From Periconia sp. R9002 (lineage: Eukaryota > Ascomycota > Dothideomycetes > Pleosporales > Periconiaceae), in NCBI GenBank assembly GCA_023627715.1, contig JAMAHW010000024.1:415715-479714 (forward strand): a DNA stretch of 64,000 nt, given 5' to 3'. Positions 12,822 through 23,596 of the stretch are shown one piece after another. Below the pieces are notes generated by a model that worked only from the letters and a program-made list of their open reading frames with translations, was not told the DNA's origin and searched no databases. Position numbers and translations under genes: made by a program. How positions within the stretch are numbered: position 1 is the stretch's first letter; each line of letters begins with the position of its first letter.

Positions 12822-14906
12822 ATGCCGACTTTGGCGGTGGTAAACTTCAACCTCGTATGCGCTACGCTGGGAGGGTTCGTCACACTCTTCGGCCTCGTGT
12901 CTTATCTCTGCAAGGAGAAATTCTACCTCTCTGAAGCATGTGAGTCTAAGGGAACCTCTTTTTTGTACTGCCCGACTAAGATGTTGTAGTGATATCGTTG
13001 GTTGCTGGGCTCATCTTTTCCCCGCATGCGACCAATCTGATACGACCCGAACAATATGCGTTGAATGATCCCGAACTTCTAGGGACCATAACCCTGTACT
13101 TCTCCAGGCTTGTATTGGGTGTCCAGCTTGTTCTTGCGGGCGTGCAATTGCCATCCAAGTATCTAAAGCACGAATGGAAAAGCTTGGCTCTTCTCCTTGG
13201 CCCGGGCATGACAAGCATGTGGCTCGTCACGGGCCTGTTGGTCTTCGCTCTTGTTCCCCACATTCATTTTCTTGAAGCTTTGGTCGTGGCCGCTTGCGTT
13301 GCCCCCACTGACCCCGTCTTGTCGAATTCGATTGTGAAAGGCAGATTTGCCGATAAGAATATACCAAAGCCACTTCAGAACATCATTGTTGCCGAGTCTG
13401 GTGCTAACGATGGATTGGGGTACCCATTCCTGTTTTTGCCGTACGTATTTGTCTCATCACTGGGTACATCAAAAAACCGTTTGGTGCGATATTTCAAGGC
13501 CTGAACGTCTCATCATTTTTGACTAGCATGGACTAACCAATTCGTGTAATCTACAGACTGTACCTAATACAACACATTGGCTATGGCGGCGCAGGCCAAG
13601 ACAACCATGCTTCAACCGCAATGGGTCAGTGGTTTGGAGAAACATGGGGGTATACCATCCTTTTGAGCGTTGTGTATGGCGCCACTGTGGGTTGGATTGC
13701 GAAGGAGCTTCTGCATTGGGCTGAAGAGCGCAACTACGTCGATAAAGAGAGTTTCCTTGTCTTCGCTATTGCCTTAGCCGTGAGTTCCATCTCGTCTGTG
13801 TGGTCCGTTGCGGATGCTAACCATGTCCCTCAGCTTTTCATCATCGGTACAGTGGGAATGATCGGATCTGATGATGTGCTAGCGTGCTTCATCGCTGGAA
13901 ATGCTTTCACCTGGGAGTTGAGTGAACCTATTTATCCAAATTTCTCGTATTACAATAGCTGACTTGATGACAGTGATTGGTTTCGACTCGAGACCGCAGA
14001 CGACAGTTTCCAGCCCACGATCGATATGCTCCTAAACGTCTCAGTATTCATCTGGTTCGGAGCAGTCTGCCCATGGAGAGAATTTGTCGCTAACTCTGTC
14101 ATCCCCATCTACCGCCTGATTTTTCTCGGCATTCTCATACTCCTCCTACGGCGGCTTCCTATTGTGTTCGCCATGCACAAACATATCCACCAGATCGATC
14201 AGACGCGACAGGCGTTGTATGTGGGTTTCTTTGGTCCCATCGGCGTCAGCGCAATCTTCTACCTCTACGTCACCCTCGAGTTCCTCAGGAACCTCAAAGT
14301 CGATGGAGAAGAGCGACCAGACGCCAAGTACCTAATGGAGGTCGTCTACGTGGTAGTCTGGTTCCTCGTCATCTGCAGCGTGGTAAGACGTCCCCATCTT
14401 CCCCCTTCCTCTCACCGACCTAACACACGCGCACACAGATCATCCACGGCCTCAGCGTCCCGATGGGCAAACTCGGGTTCTGGCTCCCCCGCACCCTCTC
14501 CCGCGCCATCTCCTCCCGCCGCGAAGACAGCCCGGAGCCCTTCCACGTCCGCGGTACCGGCACCAACACGCCCGCTACCACCGACGACGCAGACACGGGG
14601 CTCCGCCGCCGTCCGGGACTCAACTCCAACACCTCGCTCCCCCAGCACATGCGGCCCATCGGCCGGACCGTTATGCTCCAGCAACAGCAGCCGCAACAGC
14701 AAAACGCCGCAACAGACCCTGTGTCGTCGTCCTCTTCGTCGAAGAATATAGAGATGGGCGCCCCACCGAATGCGGATGCGTCTGTACCTGCATTGGCGTC
14801 GACGAACGCGTCGACGGAGCCTAAATCGCGCACCGCGGATCGCACCATCCGGTATATGGATGAGCAGCAGCAGGAGCAGAAGCAGTCTGTGAGTACACAG
14901 ACTTGA
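12822..14906 (+). CDS. Plasma-membrane Na+(K+)/H+ antiporter (Nha1/Sod2 family)
   Basis: Exons 12822-12939, 12990-13440, 13557-13779, 13834-13916, 13974-14382 and 14439-14906 give 583 residues, all phases consistent. The protein belongs to fungal CPA1 antiporters that export sodium and potassium in exchange for protons. The membrane domain (about residues 10-435, roughly 12 helices) shows the fungal signatures APTDPVL, ESGANDGL with the conserved Asn-Asp pair, IGSDDVLACFIAGNAFTW with the Asp-Asp pair, and DDWFRLET. The soluble tail is only about 145 residues, Ser/Thr-rich with a polyglutamine patch and a Gln/Glu end. It is much shorter than the tail of yeast Nha1 and nearer to fission yeast Sod2. 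The donor of intron 4 is a plain GTTGAG, chosen because it restores TWDDWF. Convergent with the Nudix gene. Confidence 0.92.
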
Positions 14907-15442
14907 CGGTTACTCTCTTGCTTTCTCTCTTTTTGTTAAAGAGACATGGCATGTTTTCTGCCGTCTAAATGCTTTCTTCCCTCCCGTAAGGAACCAACGA
15001 ACGAACGAACGGATGGATAGATAAATAGGGTATTCAACATACCCAACTCAACTACCTACCTACTTATCCCTCTTCCTTATACACTCCAACCTACCCCCTC
15101 CACCCTCAAGCACCCCCCTTCTTCCCTTCTGGGTATATAGACTTTATACTTCTAACGTGGACGTGGTAGCCTTCACCCTTTGCATTTAACCCCCTCCCCC
15201 ATACACCCTTTTCTCCTTCTCCCCCACACGCTCCCTACGCTCCATGTACATACATATATTAAGAACACTAAACATCGAAATCTTTCGAGTGAGATTGCCA
15301 GTATAGGGACTATATGTATGCAACGTGATTGTGGTTCCGTCTTTAGGGATATGGTGGACCTAGTTTGACCTTCTATACTTCATTCAAGCTTAAAAAAAAA
15401 GAGCATACATATGTTATCCTATCTATCCAACCCCCTACATAC
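14907..15442. other. Convergent intergenic region
   Basis: 536 bp between antiporter and Nudix 3' ends; short tandem motifs (AACGAACG near 14996-15011, CTAC repeats near 15048-15063) and pyrimidine-rich 3' flank. No gene supported. Confidence 0.5.
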
Positions 15443-16906
15443 CTACTTCACCAACCTCACCCCCCACCTCCTCCACACCACCAGCGCAACCGCAATCACC
15501 ACCCCAGCCCTCCCCACCAACGCAACCGCGACCGCACGCCTCACAAGCGGATAATACCCCTCGAGCATAGAATTCACGGCCGCGCCTCTCGCCATCATCC
15601 TCGCGCGACCCGTGCGTCCCCAATGCCGTCCAAGCCCCAATCCCGCAATGCCGACTTCGCCGGGCTTGTAACCCTCCTCCTCTTCTCCTTTTGGTTCCTC
15701 GGGCACGACGCCGGGGATGTCTGGGACTTCTTGTTCCGTGCCGGCCGTTGTGGGTTGGGTTGGAGAAGGAGAGGTGAGGGCGGTACTCATTTCGCGGGCT
15801 TTCCTTGCGCGGAAGCGGTACGAGAGGGCCCACATGATGAGTCTGACGTCCCAGGCCGTGAACGTCGGATAGGTCCAGAGCTCGAGGGCGTTGTGTGGAG
15901 GGAGGTGTTCGAGGAGGTCTGACACGACGCCGAGCGTGAGGCCCCAGAGGAGCAGCGGCGGGGGGTGTTGTTGTTGGCTCTTAGCCTCTTGAGTCCGCTC
16001 GTCCGGGACGAAACCTGGGATCGTGGCGCAGTAGTTGGAGTTGGAGGGGAGCAGGCGGATCGCGGCGAACATCATTTTGGACAGCATGCCCTGTAGGAAC
16101 CAGCGCTTGAGGCCGAGTTCGGAGCGCGCGAGGCGCGCTGAGACGTCGGTGTGTTCGTGGGTGCGGAGGGAGGGGGATTGGAGGGCGCGGAGGGGGACCC
16201 AGTGGGTTGAGGCTACTTCTGTGGGCTGAAGGCGTTGGGGTGGGTAGGTGGGCGAGGTGAGGAGGTAGAGGTATGGGCAGAGGACCATGAGTCTGTTTTT
16301 GCTCGGGGTGGTTAGTTGGGTGTTGGGAAACTTGGGAGAGGGAAAGGGATGAGCTCACGGTACTTTCCCCCAGCTCGACGTGACGACTCGCTGGGGGAGG
16401 TTCCCTACGGCAATGGCGTTGTTGTAGCTGAGATCTATACCGACTTCCTCGAGCGCCTCGCGCACGGCCGTGACTTGGTCGTCTTCATCTTCTGGGTCGC
16501 GTTTCCCGCCCGGTAAAGCTACATGCCCGTTCCACTTATCCCCTTCTCTTGCGGCGCGTTTTATGAACAGCAGCTCCGGATCGCCATGCTTGACCCAGTC
16601 CTGGTCGAAGAAGGCATCGATGATGTCTTTGAAAGAGAGCTTGTGGGGGGCGTGCGAGGTAGCGGACGAGCGACGGCGTTGCGCGGTGGGGCTCACGGGT
16701 CGCGGGTGGTGTTGCAGCTGGGGTGGATGGTCAGGTAGGACGGGCCAGTGGGAGTAGTTTGGTTGGATGCGGAGGATCAGAGCTACTGAGGCACGTTTTG
16801 GGGTTTCGGGAGGGTTGGGGATGTTGGGGTAGGGGTGGGCGTTGAGTTCGAGGAGAACGTCTTTGAGGTGGTTGATCAGGTCATCTGAGCCTGGCTGCGA
16901 TGACAT
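15443..16906 (-). CDS. Nudix hydrolase (coenzyme A diphosphatase-like) with C-terminal hydrophobic tail
   Basis: Complement of exons 15443-16292 and 16359-16906, 465 residues. The N-terminal half holds a Nudix domain: GHVALPGGKRDPED followed by AVREALEEVGID, close to the Nudix box GX5EX7REUXEEXGU, with the GGKRDP form typical of the NUDT7/NUDT8/Pcd1 CoA diphosphatases. A loop of Pro/Ser-rich residues interrupts the domain before it (residues about 55-90). The second half has an HWVPL segment, a FVPDE-like loop, an acidic stretch (EEPKGEEEEG) and, at the very end, a hydrophobic helix of about 25 residues flanked by arginines. That suggests a tail-anchored or otherwise membrane-bound enzyme, unlike most Nudix proteins. 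Substrate is inferred from the box only. The gene is divergent from ADE16/17. Confidence 0.82.
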
Positions 16907-17504
16907 GGTGGGGAAGGAGGGGATTTGGGAAAGGTTGGGTGTGGTGGGAGCATTGTGGAGGAAAAGAAAGTGTGGATATGATGTGAGAAAGCTGAGCACA
17001 GAAGCCGAGGTATGGATGATTTATAGGTGTGAATAGAATAACAGGCAAAAGGTAGTCGGTAGGAATCAATGATCTGTAGGCAATGATGCTATAGCAGTAT
17101 CTTTCACGAACTGCTGTATTGATGTCAAATGCATTATGATTTCGTAGAGATATATTTCTCCATGTCGTCGTGGGTGGGCTGTTCCTCCCTTCTGGAGACC
17201 CCGGCACCAAACCCAAGACAATTTTAGCGCGGCCCTAGCGCCAGCCCTAAGCCTTGCCGAAATCGGACAGGGCCAAATGAAACGAGGGACATTTTGGAAA
17301 AAGGAGGGGTAGGTTGGCTAGCAGAATGCTAGTTTGGGCCTTCTGTTGGTGGTGGCAGGCACGTCAGTACGCGGGGCAGCCGCATTTTATTTTCTTTTCT
17401 TTTGCCTTCAGTTTCTTTTTTCCCCTTCTCTTTTTTACCTGCCAGACCACTTTGATACCCCGTCTCTTCTTTCCTTGTGTTCCAATTCTTCCTATACTTT
17501 CACC
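16907..17504. promoter_or_regulatory. Divergent promoter region, Nudix / ADE16-17
   Basis: 598 bp separate the two start codons. The 130 bp before the purine gene are strongly CT/T-rich (from about 17385), typical of a fungal core promoter and leader. I did not find an obvious TGACTCA-type amino-acid/purine control site. The assignment as a promoter follows from position only. Confidence 0.5.
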
Positions 17505-19416
17505 ATGAGTGGCCAAAAAACAGGTACGCTCTATTCATCTATCCCACTTCAAGTTTGTGGTATGCTAAAGGTCATGCCTTAGCCATTCTCTCCGTCTATG
17601 ACAAGACCGGACTGCTCGACCTGGCCAAAGGTCTCATTGATAACAATGTGCGCCTTCTGGCCTCGGGAGGCACTGCCAAAATGATTCGCCAGGCCAACTT
17701 CCCCGTGGACGATGTCTCCGCCATCACAAAAGCCCCCGAGATGCTCGGTGGCCGTGTCAAAACCCTCCACCCCGCCGTCCACGGTGGTATTCTTGCCCGC
17801 AACATTGAGTCTGACGATTCGGATCTATCCGCAAACAGCATCGATAAGATCGACTTCGTAGTCTGCAACCTATACCCCTTCTCCGAGACGGTGGCGCGTA
17901 TCAATGTCACAATTCCCGAAGCGGTCGAGGAGATCGATATTGGTGGTGTGACTCTGCTCAGGGCCGCTGCAAAGAACCACTCTCGCGTCACCACCATCAG
18001 TGACCCCAGGGACTACCATGACTTCCTTGTCGAACTCAAGGAGCACAACGGCGAAGTTTCGGAAAAGAGCAGGCAGAAGTATGCCTTGAAGGCTTTCGAG
18101 CAGACTGCTGCCTATGACAGCGCCATCTCGGGTTTCTTCCGCAAGAAGTATGCCGGTGAGGGCGAGCAGCAGCTGCCTCTGCGCTACGGTGCAAACCCTC
18201 ATCAGAAACCCGCAACTGTTTTCATGTCAGAAGCTCAGTTGCCATTCAAGGTTCTGTGCGGCTCTCCTGGATATATCAACTTGCTCGACGCCCTGAATGC
18301 CTGGCCACTTGTTCAGGAACTCAGCAAAGCCCTCAACTACCCCGCGGCCGCCAGTTTCAAGCACGTGTCTCCCGCCGGTGCAGCCATTGGAGCTCCCCTT
18401 AGTGAGGAGGAGAGGAAGGTCTACATGGTTGACGACATTGAGGGCATCGAGAACTCCGGTTTGGCGCAAGCATACGCACGAGCACGTGGAGCCGACCGCA
18501 TGTCCAGTTTCGGCGACATGATTGCTCTTTCCCACGAAGTCGACCTCCCAACGGCCAAGATCATCAGCCGAGAAGTCTCGGACGGTGTCATTGCCCCCAA
18601 GTACTCGGATGAGGCCCTCGAGGTACTCAAGAAGAAGAAGGGTGGAAGATTCCTTGTTCTGCAGATGGACCCTGACTTTGTCCCAGCTGCCGAGGAGACG
18701 AGGACAGTTTTTGGAATCAACCTCCAGCAGCACCGCAACGACGCCAAGATAGTGCCGGCCGAGACGTTCAACACTGTTATTGTTCCCAAGAACTCCAGTC
18801 CCCTACCTGAGTCCGCTCTACGCGATCTGACCGTCGCTACTATTGCGCTCAAGTACACACAATCAAACAGTGTGTGCTACGCCCTCAATGGGCAAGTCAT
18901 CGGCCTTGGTGCCGGCCAGCAGTGTAAGTCTCCACGCCTCACTCAAACACAAAACATCACACTGACAAAATCTCAGCCCGTATCCACTGCACGCGCCTAG
19001 CCGGTGACAAAGCCGACAACTGGTGGATGCGCTTCCACGCCAAAACCCTCTCCCTCTCGTGGAAAAAGGGCACCAAGCGCCCCTCCAAGTCCAACGCCAT
19101 CGACCTCCTCTGCAGCGGGCTCGTCCCGGATTCAGGCATCGAGCGCGAGGACTTCGAAGCCAACTTCGAGGAAGGCAAAGTCCCCGAGCCCTTCACGCCC
19201 CAGGAGCGCAAAGAGTGGCTGCAGAAGCTGCAAGGCGTGTGCTTGAGCTCGGATGCTTTCTTCCCCTTCATCGACAATGTGTTCCGCGCGGAGAGGAGCG
19301 GAGTCAAGTACTTGGCCGCGCCCACGGGGAGTCAGAACGATGGCGCCGTGTTTGAGACTGCGGAGAAGTTGGGGATTACGTTTGTTGAGCAGCATATCCG
19401 GTTGTTCCATCACTAG
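17505..19416 (+). CDS. ADE17: Bifunctional AICAR formyltransferase / IMP cyclohydrolase
   Basis: Exons 17505-17523, 17583-18923 and 18977-19416 give 599 residues, close to the usual 590-595. The enzyme catalyses the last two steps of de novo IMP synthesis in the cytosol: formylation of AICAR with 10-formyl-tetrahydrofolate and ring closure to IMP. The N-terminal IMP cyclohydrolase domain (about 1-200) starts [11 protein letters not shown] and contains [10 protein letters not shown] and [12 protein letters not shown]. The transformylase domain (about 200-599) shows RYGANPHQ and the catalytic Lys266-His267 pair in [11 protein letters not shown], at the same numbers as in the human enzyme. The C terminus has the SSDAFFPF and APTGSQND segments. 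The first exon is only 19 nt and carries six codons, so a model that starts later would lose MSGQKT. The symbol is for the family; yeast has ADE16 and ADE17. Confidence 0.96.
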
Positions 19417-22233
19417 AGAGGTGCTGGGAGGCGTGCGGGGTGGGTTATCGAAAATAGGGTGTGTGGGATAGATATCTCTTTTTTAAGTCTTTTGTGGTTG
19501 ATTCCGTTTTTCTCTTTTGGAAAACATAAAATATTGTGACTGTGGGAAAGAAAGGGCAAGATGAGCAAAACAAACGGCTATCATAAAAGCTTCTTTTTCT
19601 TACATATAAGCGAATGCGAGGGAATTCAGAGTAGAGTATGAAATCAACGACCACACAAAACCGGAGCTTTATATACGTGTATACATACGTACATACATAC
19701 ATATATTCCCAAGATGATGATGATGATGATGTGCATGTTTTCAAACGCGCGTTTTGTTTGGCCATTCCACAGACACGAGTACGTACTCCATCTCTTACTC
19801 CCTTTCGTGCGTAACTGCATGTAAAAACAACATTCGAATTCAAACAGGATGAGAGATTCAACACACAGGAATTAATCCTTCATATCTCCCTTCCCTCCCT
19901 TCCCCCTGCCCACTCCCTTTCGATCTGACAAATCTTCAATTAAATCCCCTCAAAAAAAAACTTTTCAATTTTTTTTTGGGGGGGGGTGTTCTGTCTTGTA
20001 CTGAGTAGCAATCAGTGGCAGTAGTTGATTGGTTAATTGCAAGCCTCAAGGGTGGAAATAGAGGTGGTAGATAGTAGCTGGTACTAGTAACTCTCCGAAC
20101 CGAATACCTATGGAAAAATCCCACTCACAGTACATACTCAATCCTCAATCCTCAATCCTTAACAACAAAGAACCAACTACCAACATTCATATAATCCTAG
20201 ACACCTACCTCCTATCCCATAACCCTCATACTAATCAACATCACAACCGCCGTAAACACAACAGCACGTCAACATATTCCAGTAATATCATAGTACTCTA
20301 TGTATCTACCCTTCTATTCTATTCTTCTAAAACACCAGAGTTTAGTTGTTTATTGTATCGAGAGTAAAGGTAGATTTTGTAGGCGAATGTTGGAGGGGAG
20401 GTTGGATAGGGAGGTAGGCTGTGTGCGGTTTAGGGTTTAGACTACTTATCGTATATAGGGATTGAGTTTGCGAAGGGGTGGGAGGGGTGGATGGTGGATG
20501 GTGGATGGTGGTGAGTGTGGAGTCTGGTAGGTTTACTACCGCCTGGCTGATTCCTATCCGAGCGTTTCTAATCCGGTTAGGGTCAGTGTGTAATGTTTTG
20601 TATAGGTAGCTATTTGTATTCTCTAATATAGGGAGAGAGCTCAATGTGCCCGTCCTGGCCGAGGACGCTACCAAGTGTCTCTCCCCTTACCTATGTCGAT
20701 ACCTAGGGTAGGTAGCAATACTCTGTGAGGATCAATTTCAATTTCAATTTCGTAAGGAGCTCGATTTTGCCCTGGGCAGCTGCTCTTAGGCTATAGTGTT
20801 TGGTATATACATTATTTCGACGGGAGTTATTTGTGGGTAGTAGGGTTGGCACGTTTTGGTCGTATAGCTTATAGGCCTTACAACATTTTAATAGTATTCT
20901 TTATACGTAGAGGTAGCTAGTAAGGAGGGTGGGGGTTTAGAAGTTATTTGTGTATTTAGTAGATACTCATATACGTAGTATAATACAGAAAGCTGTAATA
21001 AGAGCATTGCAAAAAAAGAAGGTAGTTGTAAGTTTCAATGTAAGAAGAGAAGATGGAGTTAAGATAGAAAAAGGAAGGAAGGTCTACATAGTTGAGACGT
21101 ACGTAGAGTAGAGTAGTAGAGGGGAATGTTGCTTCTGAAAGCTAATACATACATAGGCAAGCGTTAGTTACTATTTTAAGCTGTAAACGCGGATACATGC
21201 ATTGATATTATCAACATTAAGGAAATAAAAAGGATACATGCATATAGAATGTGGTTGATAAACAAACCACTATTCAAAGAAAACTATTCAAAGCTACACA
21301 GTTGTGTACATGAACGAGTCACTAACTCAGTCATGGTTTTCCCTCAATGTTTACCTATGATGCGTGTGGCGGCTACGACCAGTGTCAACGTCAGCGGCGA
21401 CGTTGACAAAACTCTCCTCCTTCGTTATCTATACTCGGTGTACCCCTCCCCTCCCCAAAAGGGGAGGAAGTCATCGCTAGGTACTATTCCAATATCCGCA
21501 TATGATAATGGAAGCGGGAAGCAATAGTTACGTTCGAGATTCGAAAGTTGTTTGGTCACGTTTTGTGTGCGTGACATGGAGTGGAGTGGGAGTGTCACAG
21601 TCACGCAAGTTAATAGTACCTGTATACGCACAGTTACACACACACAGAGGGGGCAATAAAAAATATTCATGCAGATCAGATCATGCAAGGGGCAAAAGGA
21701 GATAAACGAAAAAGAAAATGAAACGGGATAGAGAAAACCTGACGGCTATTTTTTTCAAGATTCAATAATGGATTTTCCTCTCTTTTTTTTGGATAGGATA
21801 GAATGGTCCTGGTTTTGAAGGGTGCTAATAAGCCTCTATTTTCATGTCAATTGACGTAATTTTTTTTTCGTTTGTTTCTCGTTCTTCAATTCCAGTGAGG
21901 TAGCGAGACATGCTACTCTCGTTCAATTTCTGCCCCCCCTCCGGATCCCACAGAAGAGGTATGGGTGCATGCATAGACGCCATGACAGGGCATACGCATG
22001 TGCAGGGACTGGCATGCACCAAAGAATGGCAAGCGAACCCGTGTGGTAGTATGAAAGGGTATGATTCTAAGACATATCTGTTGTCTGTCTGCCTGTTTAC
22101 CTGACCCTCACGCCCTTCCCCCAATCAAATCGCAAGTCAAGCATGAAAAAGACAGGGGTGAGGAGGGAAGAATATAAAGAAAAGAAGGTGACAAGATGAC
22201 GACTATTGAATTTGCGGACAGCGTGAACAACTT
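19417..22233. other. Long convergent spacer with simple repeats
   Basis: 2817 bp between the 3' ends of ADE16/17 and RAD23. It contains a (GAT)n tract (19713-19732), short tandem units AATCCTC (about 20139-20159) and GGATGGT (about 20489-20511), and three ATTTCA units near 20731-20748. The stretch 20400-21200 is rich in TAG/GTAG words and reads like an old degraded repeat, but I cannot name one. No ORF resembles a known protein. Confidence 0.5.
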
Positions 22234-23596
22234 TTACTGCTCATCCGGCTCCTCGGGCTGGTCAAACAAGAAGTTGGCTGCTAGCTCCTCGTTCTTGTCG
22301 CACGCGAAGTACGCTTGAATCACAAGGTCGCGCTCGAATCCAAGACGGCACAACCGTTCAATAGCTTCGCGCTCCTCTTCGGTCACGCTGATGGCCTGAG
22401 CACCTGGAGGTAACGGAGCATCCTCGTCAGCATCCTCAGCGAGTAATTGCAGGAACTGATCTGGGTGGTTGGAAATCAACTGGGCGAGCTGAGGGTTGCC
22501 CGCGCCGACTTGCTGGAGAATGGGCTCGAGCATGGTTGGCTGTTGTTGCACGACCTGTCGCAACTGCTGAAATTGCGGATTGTTACGCAAAAAGTCCAAG
22601 CTATTGCTACCGAGGGCGCCGCCCGCTCCAGCTCCACCAGTGGCCCCTGAACGAGCACCTCCAGCACCCCCACGACCGCCTTGACCGGCTTGCGCCGCAG
22701 CCTCGAACAAATTAACGGGTTCATCGCCTCCAGACGGAGCCGCCGGTTGGGGCGAAGTTGGGCCACCGGCTTGGGTAGGTGCAGCCTGCGCTTGTTGTTC
22801 TTGGCGTGCGCTGTCTGGAATGCCCTGATACCACGTTAGTATTACATCGCGTGTTTGCCACAAACGAGACTTACGCTGAGGAGGTACTCTACAGCACGGT
22901 CGGGATTGAAGAATGCCGCACGCATAGCAGCATCAATATCAGCTCTAGCAAATCCCATGCTCTCCATGTTGCTAATGGCTGCATCCCTCTCACTTCCCAT
23001 AGTCAAGGCTGAAGGATCGTTGAACTGGTTGGGGTTCGATGCCGATGCCGGCGCAGGTGATGGAGTGCCGGGGGCATTATCAGTCGTCGACGAGGCAGCG
23101 GGAGCTGGAGCGGCAGGCGCGGCAGGAGTCTGAGCAGCAGCGGGAGCTGGTGTTGAGGGAGCTTTACTTGATGTTGCAGCAGTCGTCTTGGGCTACATGA
23201 GTTGTCAGCGGGCAAGCATAAGGCTTGAAAGCAGTGGGTTGCACGAACCCTGGACACCATGCAGACTATGAAGCCCTTCTCTTCGATGTTGTATGATTCG
23301 ATAGTGTTGGCATCCTGGAGGATCTTGCCTGTATCACCGGTTATTATCTGTAGTTGCAAATGTCTCGGGAAATTGAAGAAAGCGAGAGAGTGGCGTACCA
23401 GAATAGATGAGCTTTTGTTGTGAGACTTCCCAGCTCTTATCCGCCTGAATCTTGGCCTTGAGTTCACCAATCTGCTATGGCGTCAGTTGCCTGCCTTGGA
23501 AAAAGATTGCACTTTTGAGAGCTTGCGCACCGTCTCAGAGGGCTCCGCCTCGATGACGAACTTGTTTTGTTTGAGGTCCTTGAACGTAATCTTCAT
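22234..23596 (-). CDS. RAD23: UV excision repair / proteasome shuttle protein Rad23
   Basis: Complement of exons 22234-22824, 22875-23192, 23249-23328, 23399-23471 and 23531-23596, 375 residues. Rad23 binds the proteasome through its ubiquitin-like domain and ubiquitin chains through its UBA domains, and partners Rad4/XPC in nucleotide excision repair. Domain order is complete: ubiquitin-like 1-75 (MKITFKDLKQNKF, ending in GKILQD...GFIVCMV), an Ala/Pro linker, UBA1 about 138-179, a Gly-rich linker, the STI1/XPC-binding segment about 254-307 (LDFLRNNPQFQQLR) and UBA2 about 328-367. The ATG at 23596 begins the ubiquitin fold directly. Phases agree at all four junctions. Confidence 0.96.

Noticed and set aside
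15365..15922. 185-codon plus-strand frame overlapping the Nudix gene
   Set aside because: Opposite strand of a gene with a clear Nudix domain; begins in low-complexity 3' flank.
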